Of a DNA stretch of 61,436 nucleotides, positions 8,173 through 17,416 are shown piece after piece. The DNA comes from Hahella sp. HN01 (GTDB lineage Bacteria; Pseudomonadota; Gammaproteobacteria; Pseudomonadales; Oleiphilaceae), in contig NZ_JAHMIN010000006.1 of the NCBI RefSeq assembly GCF_018986435.1, positions 1-61,436 of the forward strand. The letters are read 5' to 3'. The notes under the pieces were generated by a model. That model saw only the letters and a list, made by a program, of their open reading frames with translations. It did no database searches and was not told the DNA's origin. The position numbers were made by a program, and so were the translations under genes. Every line of letters begins with the position of its first letter. Within the stretch, counting starts at the first letter, position 1.

Positions 8173-8559
8173 TTAACTCGCGTTATTCCGACTATTCGCC
8201 AATAACTCATCCCGATGCTCGGTCATCCACTGCGCCAGTGAGTCCAGTGTGGGTTTCAGCGTTTTTCCGAGTTCTGTAATCCGATACTCAACTCGTGGCG
8301 GCATTTCCGGGTATTCCTGTCTGGACACGATGCCTAATGATTCGAACGTCCTGAGTTGTTTGGTTAATTCTTTTTGCGTAATGCCGCCAATGCCTCTTTG
8401 CAGGGAGCCAAATCGAATAATATCGTCGGTAATAATCAGGCGATATAAGGTCGGTATCGCCCATTTTCCGGAAACGATGTTGATGAAATCCGTCATTGGA
8501 CAACGTGAATCGTCAGGAACTTTTTTATCCGAATGACTGATTTTCTCTTTAGTATCCAT
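8173..8559 (-). CDS. HxlR family winged-helix transcriptional regulator
   Basis: This 128-residue DNA-binding regulator has the HxlR pattern. CPMTDFINIVSGKWAIPTLYRL forms the first helix after a conserved Cys, IGGITQKELTKQLRTFESLGIV is the recognition region, and VEYRITELGKTLKPTLDSLAQW is the wing and dimer helix. HxlR proteins often sense electrophiles or redox stress through the N-terminal Cys (C20 here). It is divergent from an SDR gene across a 78-base gap that should hold both promoters, so it probably controls that gene and itself. Confidence 0.9.
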   Translation of the reverse strand: MDTKEKISHSDKKVPDDSRCPMTDFINIVSGKWAIPTLYRLIITDDIIRFGSLQRGIGGITQKELTKQLRTFESLGIVSRQEYPEMPPRVEYRITELGKTLKPTLDSLAQWMTEHRDELLANSRNNAS

Positions 8560-8637
8560 TTGGAACCTACTGTTTTAACGAATATAGCCTGCCTATACTA
8601 TAAATCCTCTAATGAATTGCAAGTAAAGGCGAGTAGT

Positions 8638-9390
8638 ATGTCGAAAAGACTGGATGGGAAATATGCATTAATTACAGGTGGAACAGCGGGTATTGGTTTG
8701 GAAACCGCTAAGCAGTTTCAACTTGAAGGGGCGACCGTTGCCGTCACGGGCCGTAATGAATCTGGTTTGCAATATGCGCAGGATCAACTGGGAGAGTCGG
8801 CGCTGGTTATAAAGAATGATGCTGGCAAAGTAGATCAACAAACTATATTGGCGCAGCAATTATCTGACAAATTTCCGCGCATCGACATTGTATATATCAA
8901 TGCCGGCGATGTAACCCATAAACCATTGGATGAGTGGGACGAAGAGTGCTTTGACAGAGTCATGGACACTAACTTGAAAGGGCCCTTCTTTTTAATTCAG
9001 TCATTGCTGCCTTTATTGTCTGACTCGGCATCCATTATTTTATGCGGCAGTGTTTCAGCCCAGATCGGGTTGGCGCAAAGCAGTGTGTATGCGGCTAGCA
9101 AAGCGGGACTTATTTCTTTATCCCGGACGCTATCCGGGGAGCTGCATCACAAAGGAATTCGGGTTAATACTCTTAGCCCTGGGCCTACTTATACCGACGC
9201 TTTTCAGAAATTTGGTTTATCGGAGGAGAAGCAGCAGGAACTGATAGAGGAGGTTAAGGAGCTGGTGCCGTTAAAGCGTATGGGAACGCCATTGGAACTG
9301 GCGAAAGCCGCCGTTTTTCTGGCGTCGGATGAATCGGCTTACATGTTGGGAGCAGAGCTGTTGGTGGATGGAGGAGTGGGAAATTTATAA
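8638..9390 (+). CDS. SDR family NAD(P)-dependent oxidoreductase
   Basis: This is a classical short-chain dehydrogenase of 250 residues. The Rossmann motif TGGTAGIG lies at 13-20, NAG at 88-90, and the catalytic set is N112, S138, Y151 and K155 (YAASK). The C-terminus LLVDGGVGNL is usual. It would reduce or oxidise a carbonyl/alcohol with NAD(P)(H); the substrate is unknown. ATG 8638 follows AAGGCGAG. A longer reading from 8533 would overlap the HxlR start and is rejected. Divergent pairing with HxlR suggests induction by a reactive compound. Confidence 0.93.
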   Translation: MSKRLDGKYALITGGTAGIGLETAKQFQLEGATVAVTGRNESGLQYAQDQLGESALVIKNDAGKVDQQTILAQQLSDKFPRIDIVYINAGDVTHKPLDEWDEECFDRVMDTNLKGPFFLIQSLLPLLSDSASIILCGSVSAQIGLAQSSVYAASKAGLISLSRTLSGELHHKGIRVNTLSPGPTYTDAFQKFGLSEEKQQELIEEVKELVPLKRMGTPLELAKAAVFLASDESAYMLGAELLVDGGVGNL

Positions 9391-9423
9391 AAGGGAAAGA
9401 CTTTTCTTCTTTAAAAGAATCAA

Positions 9424-9448
9424 CCTGACATTACCGGTAACCGTCAGG
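9424..9448. terminator. hairpin after the SDR gene
   Basis: CCTGAC (9424-9429) pairs with GTCAGG (9443-9448), and the inner TTACC/GGTAA extends the stem almost to closure. It lies 33 bases past the SDR stop and before the convergent lipoprotein gene. No T-run is seen. Confidence 0.45.
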
Positions 9449-9568
9449 TGTAAATACCGCTATGGTTGGCCTGGAGGGGCGATCCCAGCGCAATAACTCA
9501 ACATATCATCGCGAGACCTTAATAAGGTTCTATCTATGGCCGGGCGCCCCCATATTCTTTTTCAGCGA

Positions 9569-9928
9569 TTACCTTTTTAAGTTGATGATAAAGTCGTTTC
9601 CGTCAGCGTGGCCAATGACCTGCGGCTCTTCCAGTTTCACCAGGACTTGTGAGTTGAAGGCGTGGCTTGCTTCTGGCTCTTTCGCATTGCTGATAAAATC
9701 AACATCCACGATGTAATCGGCGTTCTGCTTCTGAATTTTTCCAGATAGTTGCACGCTCTTCGTATCCGTTTCCATGGCGCCGGCGAAGGCGTTGTTTTCG
9801 TCGATAGGCGCTGACATTAAGGTATCGCCGTAAGTGAACACCACCTGGGTCGGCTCCGAGGGTTGATTCGACGCACAGCCGATGAATAGTGAGCACATTG
9901 CGAGCATTAATTGGGACTTGATCTTCAT
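9569..9928 (-). CDS. small outer- or inner-membrane lipoprotein
   Basis: This 119-residue protein begins with a lipoprotein signal (MKIKSQLMLAMCSLFIGC). The lipobox is LFIGC, with Cys18 as the lipidation site. The mature part (ASNQPSEPTQVVFTYGDTL...) is a small beta-rich domain ending NDFIINLKR and has no recognised family. A longer start eight codons upstream (TTG) is possible, but ATG 9928 gives the best signal peptide. It lies convergent with the SDR gene. Confidence 0.75.
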   Translation of the reverse strand: MKIKSQLMLAMCSLFIGCASNQPSEPTQVVFTYGDTLMSAPIDENNAFAGAMETDTKSVQLSGKIQKQNADYIVDVDFISNAKEPEASHAFNSQVLVKLEEPQVIGHADGNDFIINLKR

Positions 9929-10317
9929 TCTGCTATGTCTATAAATTTCCAAAAAAGAGCGCTAACTATTCGTTGTTTTATTAACGATGTAAAGTTAACA
10001 ATTCCAACTACTTAGGCCGCATTGGAAAATTCTTAAGCAAGCCTGAAAGGGCGGTCTTTTTTTCTGGTGTAGTTTGATAATGATCTGGCCAAAAGTTTGG
10101 GTTTATTTTCGTTATGAAGCGCTCGCATTTTCGCTTGGGATCTGTTTACACTAAAACTTCGTAATCACCCCGTTGAAATTTAAAGAGCGGCAAAACTTAT
10201 CGAGTTGCAGCCGGGCATGACGGCGCGAAAGCGTATGAATCACCGCCCGCCGATGGAAGATTGTTCCTGGCGCTTCTCCATAACACTCAAACCAATGATT
10301 AAAGGCAGGAGCAAACT
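9929..10317. other. 389-bp intergenic region
   Basis: The first 90 bases next to the lipoprotein gene are AT-rich and should contain its promoter. GGCAGGAGCAAACT at 10303-10317 is the ribosome site for the next gene. An open frame of 36 codons from about 10215 overlaps that site and is too short and basic to support. Nothing else is recognised. Confidence 0.4.
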
Positions 10318-10608
10318 GTGTACGTAATGCTGCATGAACCGGGCTCGTGGTTTCTATTTGAGCAGGACACGAAGTTCTATCTCGACGCCAGATGTTCCCG
10401 CTCGTTTGTGGACTTTTCCATTCTCATTGAACTCAATGAGGAAGAGAGCGAGGCGTATCAAGCTGAAGGCAAGGCGTTCATTGATCAATTGGCGACGCGC
10501 ATCAACGCCTGTCAGAACGAGTTTTTGCCCAGAGACATCACCAATGCTCATCTGGCCGCAGTGAGCCAGGCGGTTTCCGAGTGGCGGGAAACCACCGTCA
10601 GGCATTAA
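10318..10608 (+). CDS. hypothetical small protein
   Basis: This is an unrecognised soluble protein of 96 residues starting at GTG 10318 after a good AGGAG site. The first half looks like beta-strands (GSWFLFEQDTKFYLDARCS, FVDFSILIELN) and the second half is helical (EESEAYQAEGKAFIDQLATRINA). There is no signal peptide. It stands alone and is convergent with mgtE. Confidence 0.6.
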   Translation: MYVMLHEPGSWFLFEQDTKFYLDARCSRSFVDFSILIELNEEESEAYQAEGKAFIDQLATRINACQNEFLPRDITNAHLAAVSQAVSEWRETTVRH

Positions 10609-10652
10609 TCGTCGTCAATGACTGGTCTGGCCTGTCTACATCAGCAAGCCTT

Positions 10653-11987
10653 CTATCCCTCGGGCAAGAGTCCCGACAGCAAGGTCGCAATCCCCAGAAA
10701 TGACATGAAACCGGCGATGTCGGTCACCGTGGTCAGGACGATGGAAGAGGATTGCGCCGGGTCCAGGCCGAGTTTCTTGAGCGCCATGGGCACCAGGGCG
10801 CCGGCGCCGCAGGCGATGGTCAGAGACAACACCATGGCGAGGGCGATGATCAGCGCGAGGCCAATAGAGCGGCTCCAGATCCAGACTCCGATAGCGCAGG
10901 TCACGGCGATAATGACGCCGTTGAGAAAACCGGCGAAGCTTTCTTTGCGAAACACCTGTCCCATATTACGAATCGTGATTTCCTTGAGAATCAGGCCGCG
11001 CATGGTCACCGCCAGGGCCTGAGCGCCGGCGTTGCCGCTTTGGCCCGCCGCCACGGGCAGCAAAATCGCCAGGGCGGTGTACTTGGAAATAATGCCTTCG
11101 AAAGCGCCGACCACGCCAGCGGCCACAAACGCCGTCACCAGATTGATCTGCAGCCAGGGCATGCGTTTGCGTACGGCGAACCAACTGCTCGAAAGCGCTT
11201 TTTCATCCTTGCTCGCGCCCACCATCGACGCGATATCGGAGGCGAGGTCCTCCTTGGTGCGCTGATAAATATCCGCGCTGCGAATCAGGCCAACCACCTG
11301 GTCATGTACGTCCAGCACCGGAAGGCTGTTGGCGCGCATCCCTTCGAACTTTTCGATGACGTCGTCGACCGGGTCCAGGGTGCTGAACGACGCGGTGATG
11401 GGACGCACGATTTTCGAGGCTTTGTCCTTGGCGTTGGCGAGAATCAAATCGCTCAACTCAAAAATCCCGATGACGTTGCGCTCGTCGTTGATCAGGAAAA
11501 AAGCGTCCATGTGTTTGGGGCGTCGGTACTTAATCTGCTGCAGCACTTCTTCTACGGTTAGATCCGCGTGAAACATCTGCACCCGGGCGTCCATCATGCG
11601 TCCCGCCGTGTTGAGCGGATAAGAGAGCAGTTCGGTCAGTTCCTTTTCCGTCGCTTTTTCCGTCGCCGCGATGCGGGCGAGAATCGCCTCTCTTTGCTCG
11701 TCCTCCAGACGGGACAACAGCGCGGCGGTAAGCTGAATATCCAGCTTCAGCAGCAGCTCCATCGCGGCTGCTGGCTCCCAGTTGGCGATCAACTGTTCGC
11801 CCAGACCGGGAGGCATATAGGGAAACAGATTGGCGACGACGGACGCGGGTTGCTGGCTCAGGAGCGAGACCGCCTCCTGATTCGGCATCTTGGCGATTTC
11901 ACGTGCGGCCTTGGCGGGAAAGCGCAGCAAATAAGCGTCTGTCAGCTGTTGCGCCGTGTCTTTGATGTAGGACGTTGTGTTATCCAT
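10653..11987 (-). CDS. mgtE: MgtE magnesium transporter
   Basis: This is a 444-residue Mg2+ channel of the MgtE family. It has a helical N domain (about 20-125), two CBS domains (about 135-255) that close the pore when Mg2+ is high, and a C-terminal pore domain with five membrane helices. The pore signature is clear: AILLPVAAGQSGNAGAQAL in the middle of the domain and a final DIAGFMSFLGIATLL helix. ATG 11985-11987 follows AAGGA. It is the last gene of a four-gene minus-strand run (RimK-like, MscS, soluble MgtE-like, MgtE) with gaps of 36-59 bases. The soluble partner directly upstream is unusual. Confidence 0.95.
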   Translation of the reverse strand: MDNTTSYIKDTAQQLTDAYLLRFPAKAAREIAKMPNQEAVSLLSQQPASVVANLFPYMPPGLGEQLIANWEPAAAMELLLKLDIQLTAALLSRLEDEQREAILARIAATEKATEKELTELLSYPLNTAGRMMDARVQMFHADLTVEEVLQQIKYRRPKHMDAFFLINDERNVIGIFELSDLILANAKDKASKIVRPITASFSTLDPVDDVIEKFEGMRANSLPVLDVHDQVVGLIRSADIYQRTKEDLASDIASMVGASKDEKALSSSWFAVRKRMPWLQINLVTAFVAAGVVGAFEGIISKYTALAILLPVAAGQSGNAGAQALAVTMRGLILKEITIRNMGQVFRKESFAGFLNGVIIAVTCAIGVWIWSRSIGLALIIALAMVLSLTIACGAGALVPMALKKLGLDPAQSSSIVLTTVTDIAGFMSFLGIATLLSGLLPEG

Positions 11988-12038
11988 AAAGATTCCTTGC
12001 CAGATGTTCGGGCGCTATGCGCCTTGTCTGTGAGCCGG

Positions 12039-12866
12039 TCATACCAGGGAGTCGCGCACCGCCTCCACCATCGCCTGCATGCTTTCGCCGTGGGCGCGCA
12101 GTAAATCCAGCGCCGCTGACCCAGAAGGCTTCTGCGGAGACGCCAGCCAGTCGGAATGAGTAGACAGCAGTTCGCGTAAACGGCTGTGCCATATCACGCC
12201 CATGAATTCACTGTGGTGAAACACAACCGGCGCGAAATCCTGGGCGGTCCATAAGGGATGACTGGCGGCGTTGCTCAGAGATAGACGACTGTTCAGGCTG
12301 ATCAAAGCGGGTTTGACCAGGGCCCCCAAAATCACCTGTTTGGGCGAGCGCAGCAGCTTGATCGCAGGGATGGCGCCCAGGGGCGACCGTTGCTGATCGA
12401 GTACGAAAACGATTCGCTCTTCCTGATACTCCCGTTTTTTCAGCCGGGTCATGGCGTCTTCCACGGTCATGTCGCGGGTGAAAACCGGAACGTCAATTTC
12501 GGTCCAGGCGCCCAGCATGCTGTTGCTGTAGGAAAGCAACTGCTGACACAGCGTGCGCCGCGCCAGCGGCAGCAGGTTCAGCACGGTTTCCCGACGTTTG
12601 GGCGGCAGGTGACGCAGAATATTGCAGAGCTGGTGCGCGCCCATCTCGGCGGTCCACTGTGTGGCGCTGCTTTCCGGCGCAGCGTGAATCACCGTGGAGC
12701 AGAAACGCGGAAGCATTTCTTTCAACACACTGATGGCGACGGGCAGGGGGGCGTTGGCGAGGAACTGCGCCACTTCTCCTGCGTCTCTGTCCTCCAGCAG
12801 CCGCGCCGCCGCTCTGGGCTCCTGGCGCAGGAAGCTGAACGCTAGCTGGTAGGTCTGATCGGTCAT
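12039..12866 (-). CDS. soluble MgtE-like protein (N and CBS domains, no pore)
   Basis: This 275-residue protein looks like the cytosolic part of MgtE without membrane helices. The N-terminal half has the MgtE N-domain rhythm (AGEVAQFLANAPLPVAISVLKEML, LCNILRHLPPKRRETVLNLLP). The second half resembles a CBS pair (FTRDMTVEDAMTRLKKREYQEERIVFVLD, QDFAPVVFHHSEFMGVIWHSRLRELL). It ends before any pore domain and no frameshift is evident. It lies 51 bases upstream of the full mgtE. It may bind MgtE as a regulatory subunit or be a degenerate paralogue. ATG 12864-12866 follows GGAG. Confidence 0.75.
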   Translation of the reverse strand: MTDQTYQLAFSFLRQEPRAAARLLEDRDAGEVAQFLANAPLPVAISVLKEMLPRFCSTVIHAAPESSATQWTAEMGAHQLCNILRHLPPKRRETVLNLLPLARRTLCQQLLSYSNSMLGAWTEIDVPVFTRDMTVEDAMTRLKKREYQEERIVFVLDQQRSPLGAIPAIKLLRSPKQVILGALVKPALISLNSRLSLSNAASHPLWTAQDFAPVVFHHSEFMGVIWHSRLRELLSTHSDWLASPQKPSGSAALDLLRAHGESMQAMVEAVRDSLV

Positions 12867-12902
12867 GGCGAAACTCCGTCTGTGTCAGATAGCGGCGGCG
12901 GT

Positions 12903-13763
12903 TTATTTTTCTTTGGCGTGGTTGGCGGCTCCAGCCCTTATCTGGCTGATGTGCTCCATGAAAAAGGAGCCGGGAATCGCAGTTCTGCCTTGCGGGGTTT
13001 CCAGCACGATGACGGAACTGGTGATGTCGACGACCACGCCATCCACGCCAGCGATGCTGACTTCATCCCCCAGTTGCACCAGCTTGTTCACCTGCTGGGA
13101 GCCGATGATGTTCGCCACCAGATATTTGGCGCCAAGGGCGAAGGCTAAGGAGAAGCCTCCGGCGATGACGGCGGAGAGAATGATGGTGAACTGGGTGAAG
13201 AACTGGATGTTGATGCCGATCTGCTCGATGCCGATCACCACAGCGATAAAAATCACCGTGAACTGCACGCTGCGGCCGATCAGCGCCGACTGTCTGATCC
13301 CTACCGACTCCGCTGCGGAGGTCATCACCAGATTGATCACTTTGCTGAGCAGATAGCCCCCCAACATGATCAGCATGCCGGCGGCGAAATGAGGCAGGTA
13401 GAGCAGGAGCTGACTCATCCACTGGGAGACGATGTTCAACCCCAGACTGTTGGCGCCGGCGGCGATAAAGAACAGCAACACCAACCAGAAAACCGCTTTG
13501 CTGATGACGTTGGTGTAGGACTGCCGCAGCTTGAGGGAGGAGGGGCTGGTGGAGAAGCGCGCAAACAAGCGACCAAGCAATTTCTCCAGCAGAGTCACCC
13601 CGGTGCGCACGGCGCGCGCCAGCGCCAACGCGATGAAAAAGCCGAAGAAGAACAGCGCCAGCGCGCCCAGAATATTGGGCGTAAAGGCGATCAGTTGCTG
13701 TATTGTCTGCTCGTAAGTCTGATGTAAGAGTTCCCGCCAACCTTGAGTTTGTATCGGATCCAT
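12903..13763 (-). CDS. MscS-family mechanosensitive ion channel
   Basis: This 286-residue small-conductance channel has membrane helices at about 25-48 (NILGALALFFFGFFIALALA), 95-120, 125-150 and 168-190. The pore helix region follows (FFTQFTIILSAVIAGGFSLAFALGAK), then a short beta domain (LGDEVSIAGVDGVVVDITSSVIVLETPQG). This matches MscS-like proteins with TM_helix repeats, which release solutes on osmotic downshock. ATG 13763 (MDPIQTQ) is preferred to a start 14 codons earlier. It is part of the RimK-MscS-MgtE operon. Confidence 0.88.
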   Translation of the reverse strand: MDPIQTQGWRELLHQTYEQTIQQLIAFTPNILGALALFFFGFFIALALARAVRTGVTLLEKLLGRLFARFSTSPSSLKLRQSYTNVISKAVFWLVLLFFIAAGANSLGLNIVSQWMSQLLLYLPHFAAGMLIMLGGYLLSKVINLVMTSAAESVGIRQSALIGRSVQFTVIFIAVVIGIEQIGINIQFFTQFTIILSAVIAGGFSLAFALGAKYLVANIIGSQQVNKLVQLGDEVSIAGVDGVVVDITSSVIVLETPQGRTAIPGSFFMEHISQIRAGAANHAKEK

Positions 13764-13822
13764 GGATGCTCTCTTAGTGATAACGAGGAAATAGACTGAC
13801 CTCAACGCCGTCTACGGGCGTC

Positions 13823-14737
13823 TTATCCTTTCCCTTTGGGCTTATTCGGGCCGTTCCGCACGTCCTTAACAATGTAGTCGATGATGGCGCCGGCGATGTC
13901 TTTATTGGTGGCGCTTTCAATGCCTTTCAGGCCGGGGGAGGAATTGACCTCCAGCACCAGTGGACCGTGACTGGAGCGGATAATGTCCACCCCTGCCAGA
14001 TCCAGCCCCATCACCGTGGCCGCCTGCACCGCCAGACGCCGCTCATCCGGACGCAGCTTCACCACTTGGGCGCTGCCGCCGCGATGCAGATTGGAGCGAA
14101 ACTCTCCCGGTTGCGCGGTGCGCTGCATGGCGGCGACCACTTTATCGCCGATGACAAAACAACGGATGTCGCTGCCGCCGGCTTCTTTAATGAATTCCTG
14201 CACCAGAAAATCCGCCTTCAAACCGCGAAAGGCGTTGATCAGGGTCTCAGCGGCCTTATCCGTTTCCGCCAGCACCACGCCATTGCCATGAGTGCTGGCC
14301 ATGACTTTCACGATCAAGGGCGCGCCGTTCACGGATTCGATCAGGTCATTGGTGGCGTCCGCCGAATGCGCGTAACTGGTCACCGGCTGTCCCACGCCTT
14401 TGCGGGCCAGAAGCTGATGGGCGCGCAGTTTGTCGCGGGACCGGGTAATGGCGATGGATTCGTTAATGGAATACACCCCGCTGACCTCAAACTGACGCAG
14501 CACCGCGCAGCCATATGTGGTTACGCTGGCTCCGATGCGGGGGATCACTGCATCGAACTGTAATTCCTCAGAGACGCCGCCGCTGCGGTAGCGCACAGTG
14601 GGCGCATTGGTGGTGATGTTCATGTAGCACTTCAACACATCCACCACTCGCGGTTCATGCCCACGCTCGCGGGCCGCCTCCACCAGACGGGACGTTGAGT
14701 AGAGTTTGGAGTTTCTTGAGAGTATGCCTATTTTCAT
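13823..14737 (-). CDS. rimK: RimK-type ATP-grasp alpha-L-glutamate ligase
   Basis: This 304-residue ATP-grasp ligase adds glutamate to a carboxyl acceptor; in E. coli RimK it modifies ribosomal protein S6. Visible hallmarks are the N-terminal MKIGILSRN, the [10 protein letters not shown] region, [18 protein letters not shown] (ATP-binding glycine loop), [19 protein letters not shown] and the metal-binding [18 protein letters not shown] 14737 follows AAGGA; an upstream start adds 13 unconserved residues. It leads the operon. The acceptor cannot be proved; the ion-channel neighbours hint at osmotic or envelope physiology. Confidence 0.9.
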   Translation of the reverse strand: MKIGILSRNSKLYSTSRLVEAARERGHEPRVVDVLKCYMNITTNAPTVRYRSGGVSEELQFDAVIPRIGASVTTYGCAVLRQFEVSGVYSINESIAITRSRDKLRAHQLLARKGVGQPVTSYAHSADATNDLIESVNGAPLIVKVMASTHGNGVVLAETDKAAETLINAFRGLKADFLVQEFIKEAGGSDIRCFVIGDKVVAAMQRTAQPGEFRSNLHRGGSAQVVKLRPDERRLAVQAATVMGLDLAGVDIIRSSHGPLVLEVNSSPGLKGIESATNKDIAGAIIDYIVKDVRNGPNKPKGKG

Positions 14738-15213
14738 TTTTTTTATTCCTTGTGACGGTTGTGGGGCTACTGACATCCCTGTGACAGCCTGTCTGCCCCG
14801 GGCGAAAAGAAGAGGATTAATAGACGTTTGTGAATTCGGACTGCGATAAGTTCATACTGCGTTATAAAGTATAGACAGGAAGCGCCATAGTGCCCGTTTG
14901 TTTACAAAGCAAGGCCAGCGGTGTGGGCCTCATCGCCCGGACCTGTCTTTGAATAAAGCGCAGACGTAGCGAGTCCATAGCGTTTCTCGCCACTGCTTTT
15001 TTTAGGGGTAAGTTAGAGGGCGTGTTGGATGGCTCTTCGCTTATCCAACCTACGTTTATTGCTGTGTACTGGAATGCATACGAAAGCGGGAACTAAACGT
15101 TTTAATTGAATACTTCCACTCGTTTTTTTCAAAACAGAGTAGGTCTTTAACAGAGTAGGTTGGAAAAGCGAAGCGCCTTCCGACATTAAGATGGACTGCA
15201 AAACGACAGACTT
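14738..15213. other. 476-bp intergenic region with a repeat pair
   Basis: The part up to about 15020 contains the rimK promoter region and no gene. From 15023 to 15185 two inverted copies of a GTTGGAT/GCGAAGCG repeat flank an AT-rich spacer (listed separately). A minus-strand open frame across the repeats is low-complexity and not supported. Confidence 0.5.
15023..15185. repeat. inverted pair of AGGTTGGA/GCGAAGC repeats
   Basis: TGTTGGATGG...CGCTTATCCAACCTAC (15023-15053) and GTAGGTTGGA...GCGCCTTCCGACA (15155-15185) are imperfect reverse complements separated by about 100 AT-rich bases. Each unit is itself palindromic. This is the familiar family of short bacterial palindromes found between genes in many proteobacteria. 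The pair may be a MITE with degraded ends. Confidence 0.65.
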
Positions 15214-16080
15214 TCAGCCGCAGGGGTACGCGGTCGTTGGGGTTGTCGAAACCAGAAAATCCAACAACGCCTGATTAAACAATGCTGGCTGGTCCATCAG
15301 CGGCAGGTGACCGGCGCGGGGAATGCGATGCAGTTTTGCGTTTGGCATCAGTCTGGCGGCGGCTTCGCCGTGCTCGATGGCGAACAGTTGGTCCTGTTCT
15401 CCCCAGATAATCAGCGTCTCATTGTGAATGCCTCGCAGCGCTTCCTCCGGCAGAGCCGCTACTGCTGCGCCACGGCCTTGAGTGAAGGGGTTTTTACCGC
15501 CGGGGCGTTTGAGCACTTCAATGGAGTAATGAGCATGATTGGGGTCCCGCTTGCCCGTATCGAACAGCAGCGAAGGCGTGAAAAAGCGATTCGCCAACGC
15601 GGACGGAAAACTGTTCAACCAGATCATGCCAACCATGGGACGCAAGGAAGGCCGCGCGCCCAATGCCGCAGCGTCCACCAACACCAGTTTGTCTACTTTG
15701 TCGGGGCAATCCAGAGCGAATTGCAGGGCGATGGCCCCGCCTTGGGACAGACCGACGATATGCGCTTTGGGAATGGCCAGCGCCGCCATGAAATCCTGCA
15801 GCCAGGCGGAAAAATAAGGGCGATCATAGGGGGCGTCGGGTTTGTCGGATTCGCCGTAACCGACGATGTCTGGCGCTATCACATGAAAGTGCTGAGATAG
15901 CGCGCCCAGAGAGGGATACCAAGTGACCGCGCCAGCTCCGGCGCCATGCAGGCATATCACCGGCGCGCCTTCCCCGGCGGACAGGTAGGCGGTATTGATT
16001 TTCCCGGCGCTGACTTGATTTTGCGTGACGGGGATTCCCATTTTATCTATCAGCGCCTGCCGATAGTTCACATTTTCCAT
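15214..16080 (-). CDS. alpha/beta-hydrolase
   Basis: This 288-residue serine hydrolase has the alpha/beta-fold. The oxyanion segment is CLHGAGAGAVTWYP, the nucleophile elbow is GLSQGG with Ser112, the acid is Asp230 in WGEQDQLF and the base is His258 in RAGHLPLMDQP. The cap and the GYGESDKP motif resemble 2-hydroxymuconate-semialdehyde hydrolases and other meta-cleavage hydrolases, but no ring-cleavage genes are nearby, so the substrate is open. There is no signal peptide. The start is ATG 16080. Confidence 0.9.
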   Translation of the reverse strand: MENVNYRQALIDKMGIPVTQNQVSAGKINTAYLSAGEGAPVICLHGAGAGAVTWYPSLGALSQHFHVIAPDIVGYGESDKPDAPYDRPYFSAWLQDFMAALAIPKAHIVGLSQGGAIALQFALDCPDKVDKLVLVDAAALGARPSLRPMVGMIWLNSFPSALANRFFTPSLLFDTGKRDPNHAHYSIEVLKRPGGKNPFTQGRGAAVAALPEEALRGIHNETLIIWGEQDQLFAIEHGEAAARLMPNAKLHRIPRAGHLPLMDQPALFNQALLDFLVSTTPTTAYPCG

Positions 16081-16237
16081 TAGGTAACATCCTGAATTTT
16101 AAGCTGATCCATCGAAAATAGAGACGCAGCCTAACGGGAGTGACGCGGTCAAGTCAATAAAAGGGGGGTAAAATTAGCCGGGCGTGTCTGGACGCGCTCA
16201 TTGAGAATGAAAATGACGGGAATGGACGCCGCGCGAG

Positions 16238-17416
16238 TCAATAAATCATGTCGCAAGAGCCTCCCGCTGAAGCGCGATAGGGGAGTCGGATGAAAAAGCT
16301 GCTGCCCTGGCCGAGTTCGCTTTTTACTTCAATGCTGCCGCCATGCAACAGCACCAGCTTGTGCACCAGGGCGAGGCCGAGGCCGGTGCCTTCCACGTTT
16401 TTCTTTTTCATGGAGGATTCCGCCTGCTCAAAGGGCAGGAAGATACGCTGCAGGTCTTCTTCGGACACGCCGCAGCCCTGATCGAACACCTGGATCAGCA
16501 ATTCCTGGTCGTCATGCAGGCTGACCTTGAGACCCACTTGCTTACCCGAGTCAGTGAACTTGATGGCGTTGCTGAGCAGGTTGATGAGAATCTGCTTGAC
16601 CCGCAGGGGATCAAGCTCCGCCGGGCCGATGTCTTCCTGTATGTCGGTCAGCAGCAGGATGCCGTGGCGGGAGGCCTTTTCTTTGATGATGCCAATGACG
16701 CTGTTGACCAGAATTTCGATGTGGGTGGGCTGAATTTCCAGCTGCAGCTTCCCCGCTTCGATTTTGGACAGATCCAGTAAATCGTTGATGATGATCAGCA
16801 GATAGGAGCCGCTGTCGTAGATCTCTTTGCAGTATTCCGTCTGCTTGGGATTCATTTCGCCCATCATGCCGTCCAGCAGCACTTCCGAGTATCCCAGAAT
16901 CGCGTTGAGCGGAGTGCGCAGCTCATGGGACATGGAGGACAGGAAGTTGATTTTGTACTGATTGGACATGCCCAACTGCTTGTTCTGCTCCCGCAACTGC
17001 TGCTGGCTGCGCTTGAGCTCGTCGTCGAGGCGTTTATGCTGGAGATGGTGGCGAATGCGCGCCAGCATGACGGGGAAATCAACCGGCTTTTCAATGTAGT
17101 CGTTAGCGCCTTGTGCGAAGGCGCCGATGATGTCTTCATGGGCGTTTTTGGCGGTGACCATCAGTACCGGCAGTTCGACGGAATTAAAGTCTTTCCTGAG
17201 AATTGCCAGCACTTCCATGCCGTCCATTTCCGGCATCATGACGTCGAGCAGAATCAGATCGGGCGGTTGCGCCTCCACTTGCCGCAACGCCTCACGGCCG
17301 CTGAGCGCGATAGCACAGCGAAAGCCTTTGCGCTCCAGGCGTCGGTTCAACAGGTCGCAGTTATTCTGGTTGTCGTCAACGATCAGAATGGATGCATTGT
17401 CCGATTGCTCTGTCAT
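16238..17416 (-). CDS. receiver-histidine kinase (REC-HisKA-HATPase_c)
   Basis: This 392-residue soluble kinase has an N-terminal receiver domain (about 8-125, phospho-site D58 in LILLDVMMPEMDG), a coiled linker, a HisKA dimer domain with H164 (MSHELRTPLNAILG) and a HATPase_c domain (NLLSNAIKFT, DQGCGV, GTGLGLALV). There is no sensor or membrane segment, so it probably takes its signal through phosphorylation of its own receiver. ATG 17416 (MTEQSDN) is chosen; the longer reading adds 26 unlike residues. It is divergent from the REC-EAL gene and likely belongs to the same signalling island. Confidence 0.92.
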   Translation of the reverse strand: MTEQSDNASILIVDDNQNNCDLLNRRLERKGFRCAIALSGREALRQVEAQPPDLILLDVMMPEMDGMEVLAILRKDFNSVELPVLMVTAKNAHEDIIGAFAQGANDYIEKPVDFPVMLARIRHHLQHKRLDDELKRSQQQLREQNKQLGMSNQYKINFLSSMSHELRTPLNAILGYSEVLLDGMMGEMNPKQTEYCKEIYDSGSYLLIIINDLLDLSKIEAGKLQLEIQPTHIEILVNSVIGIIKEKASRHGILLLTDIQEDIGPAELDPLRVKQILINLLSNAIKFTDSGKQVGLKVSLHDDQELLIQVFDQGCGVSEEDLQRIFLPFEQAESSMKKKNVEGTGLGLALVHKLVLLHGGSIEVKSELGQGSSFFIRLPYRASAGGSCDMIY

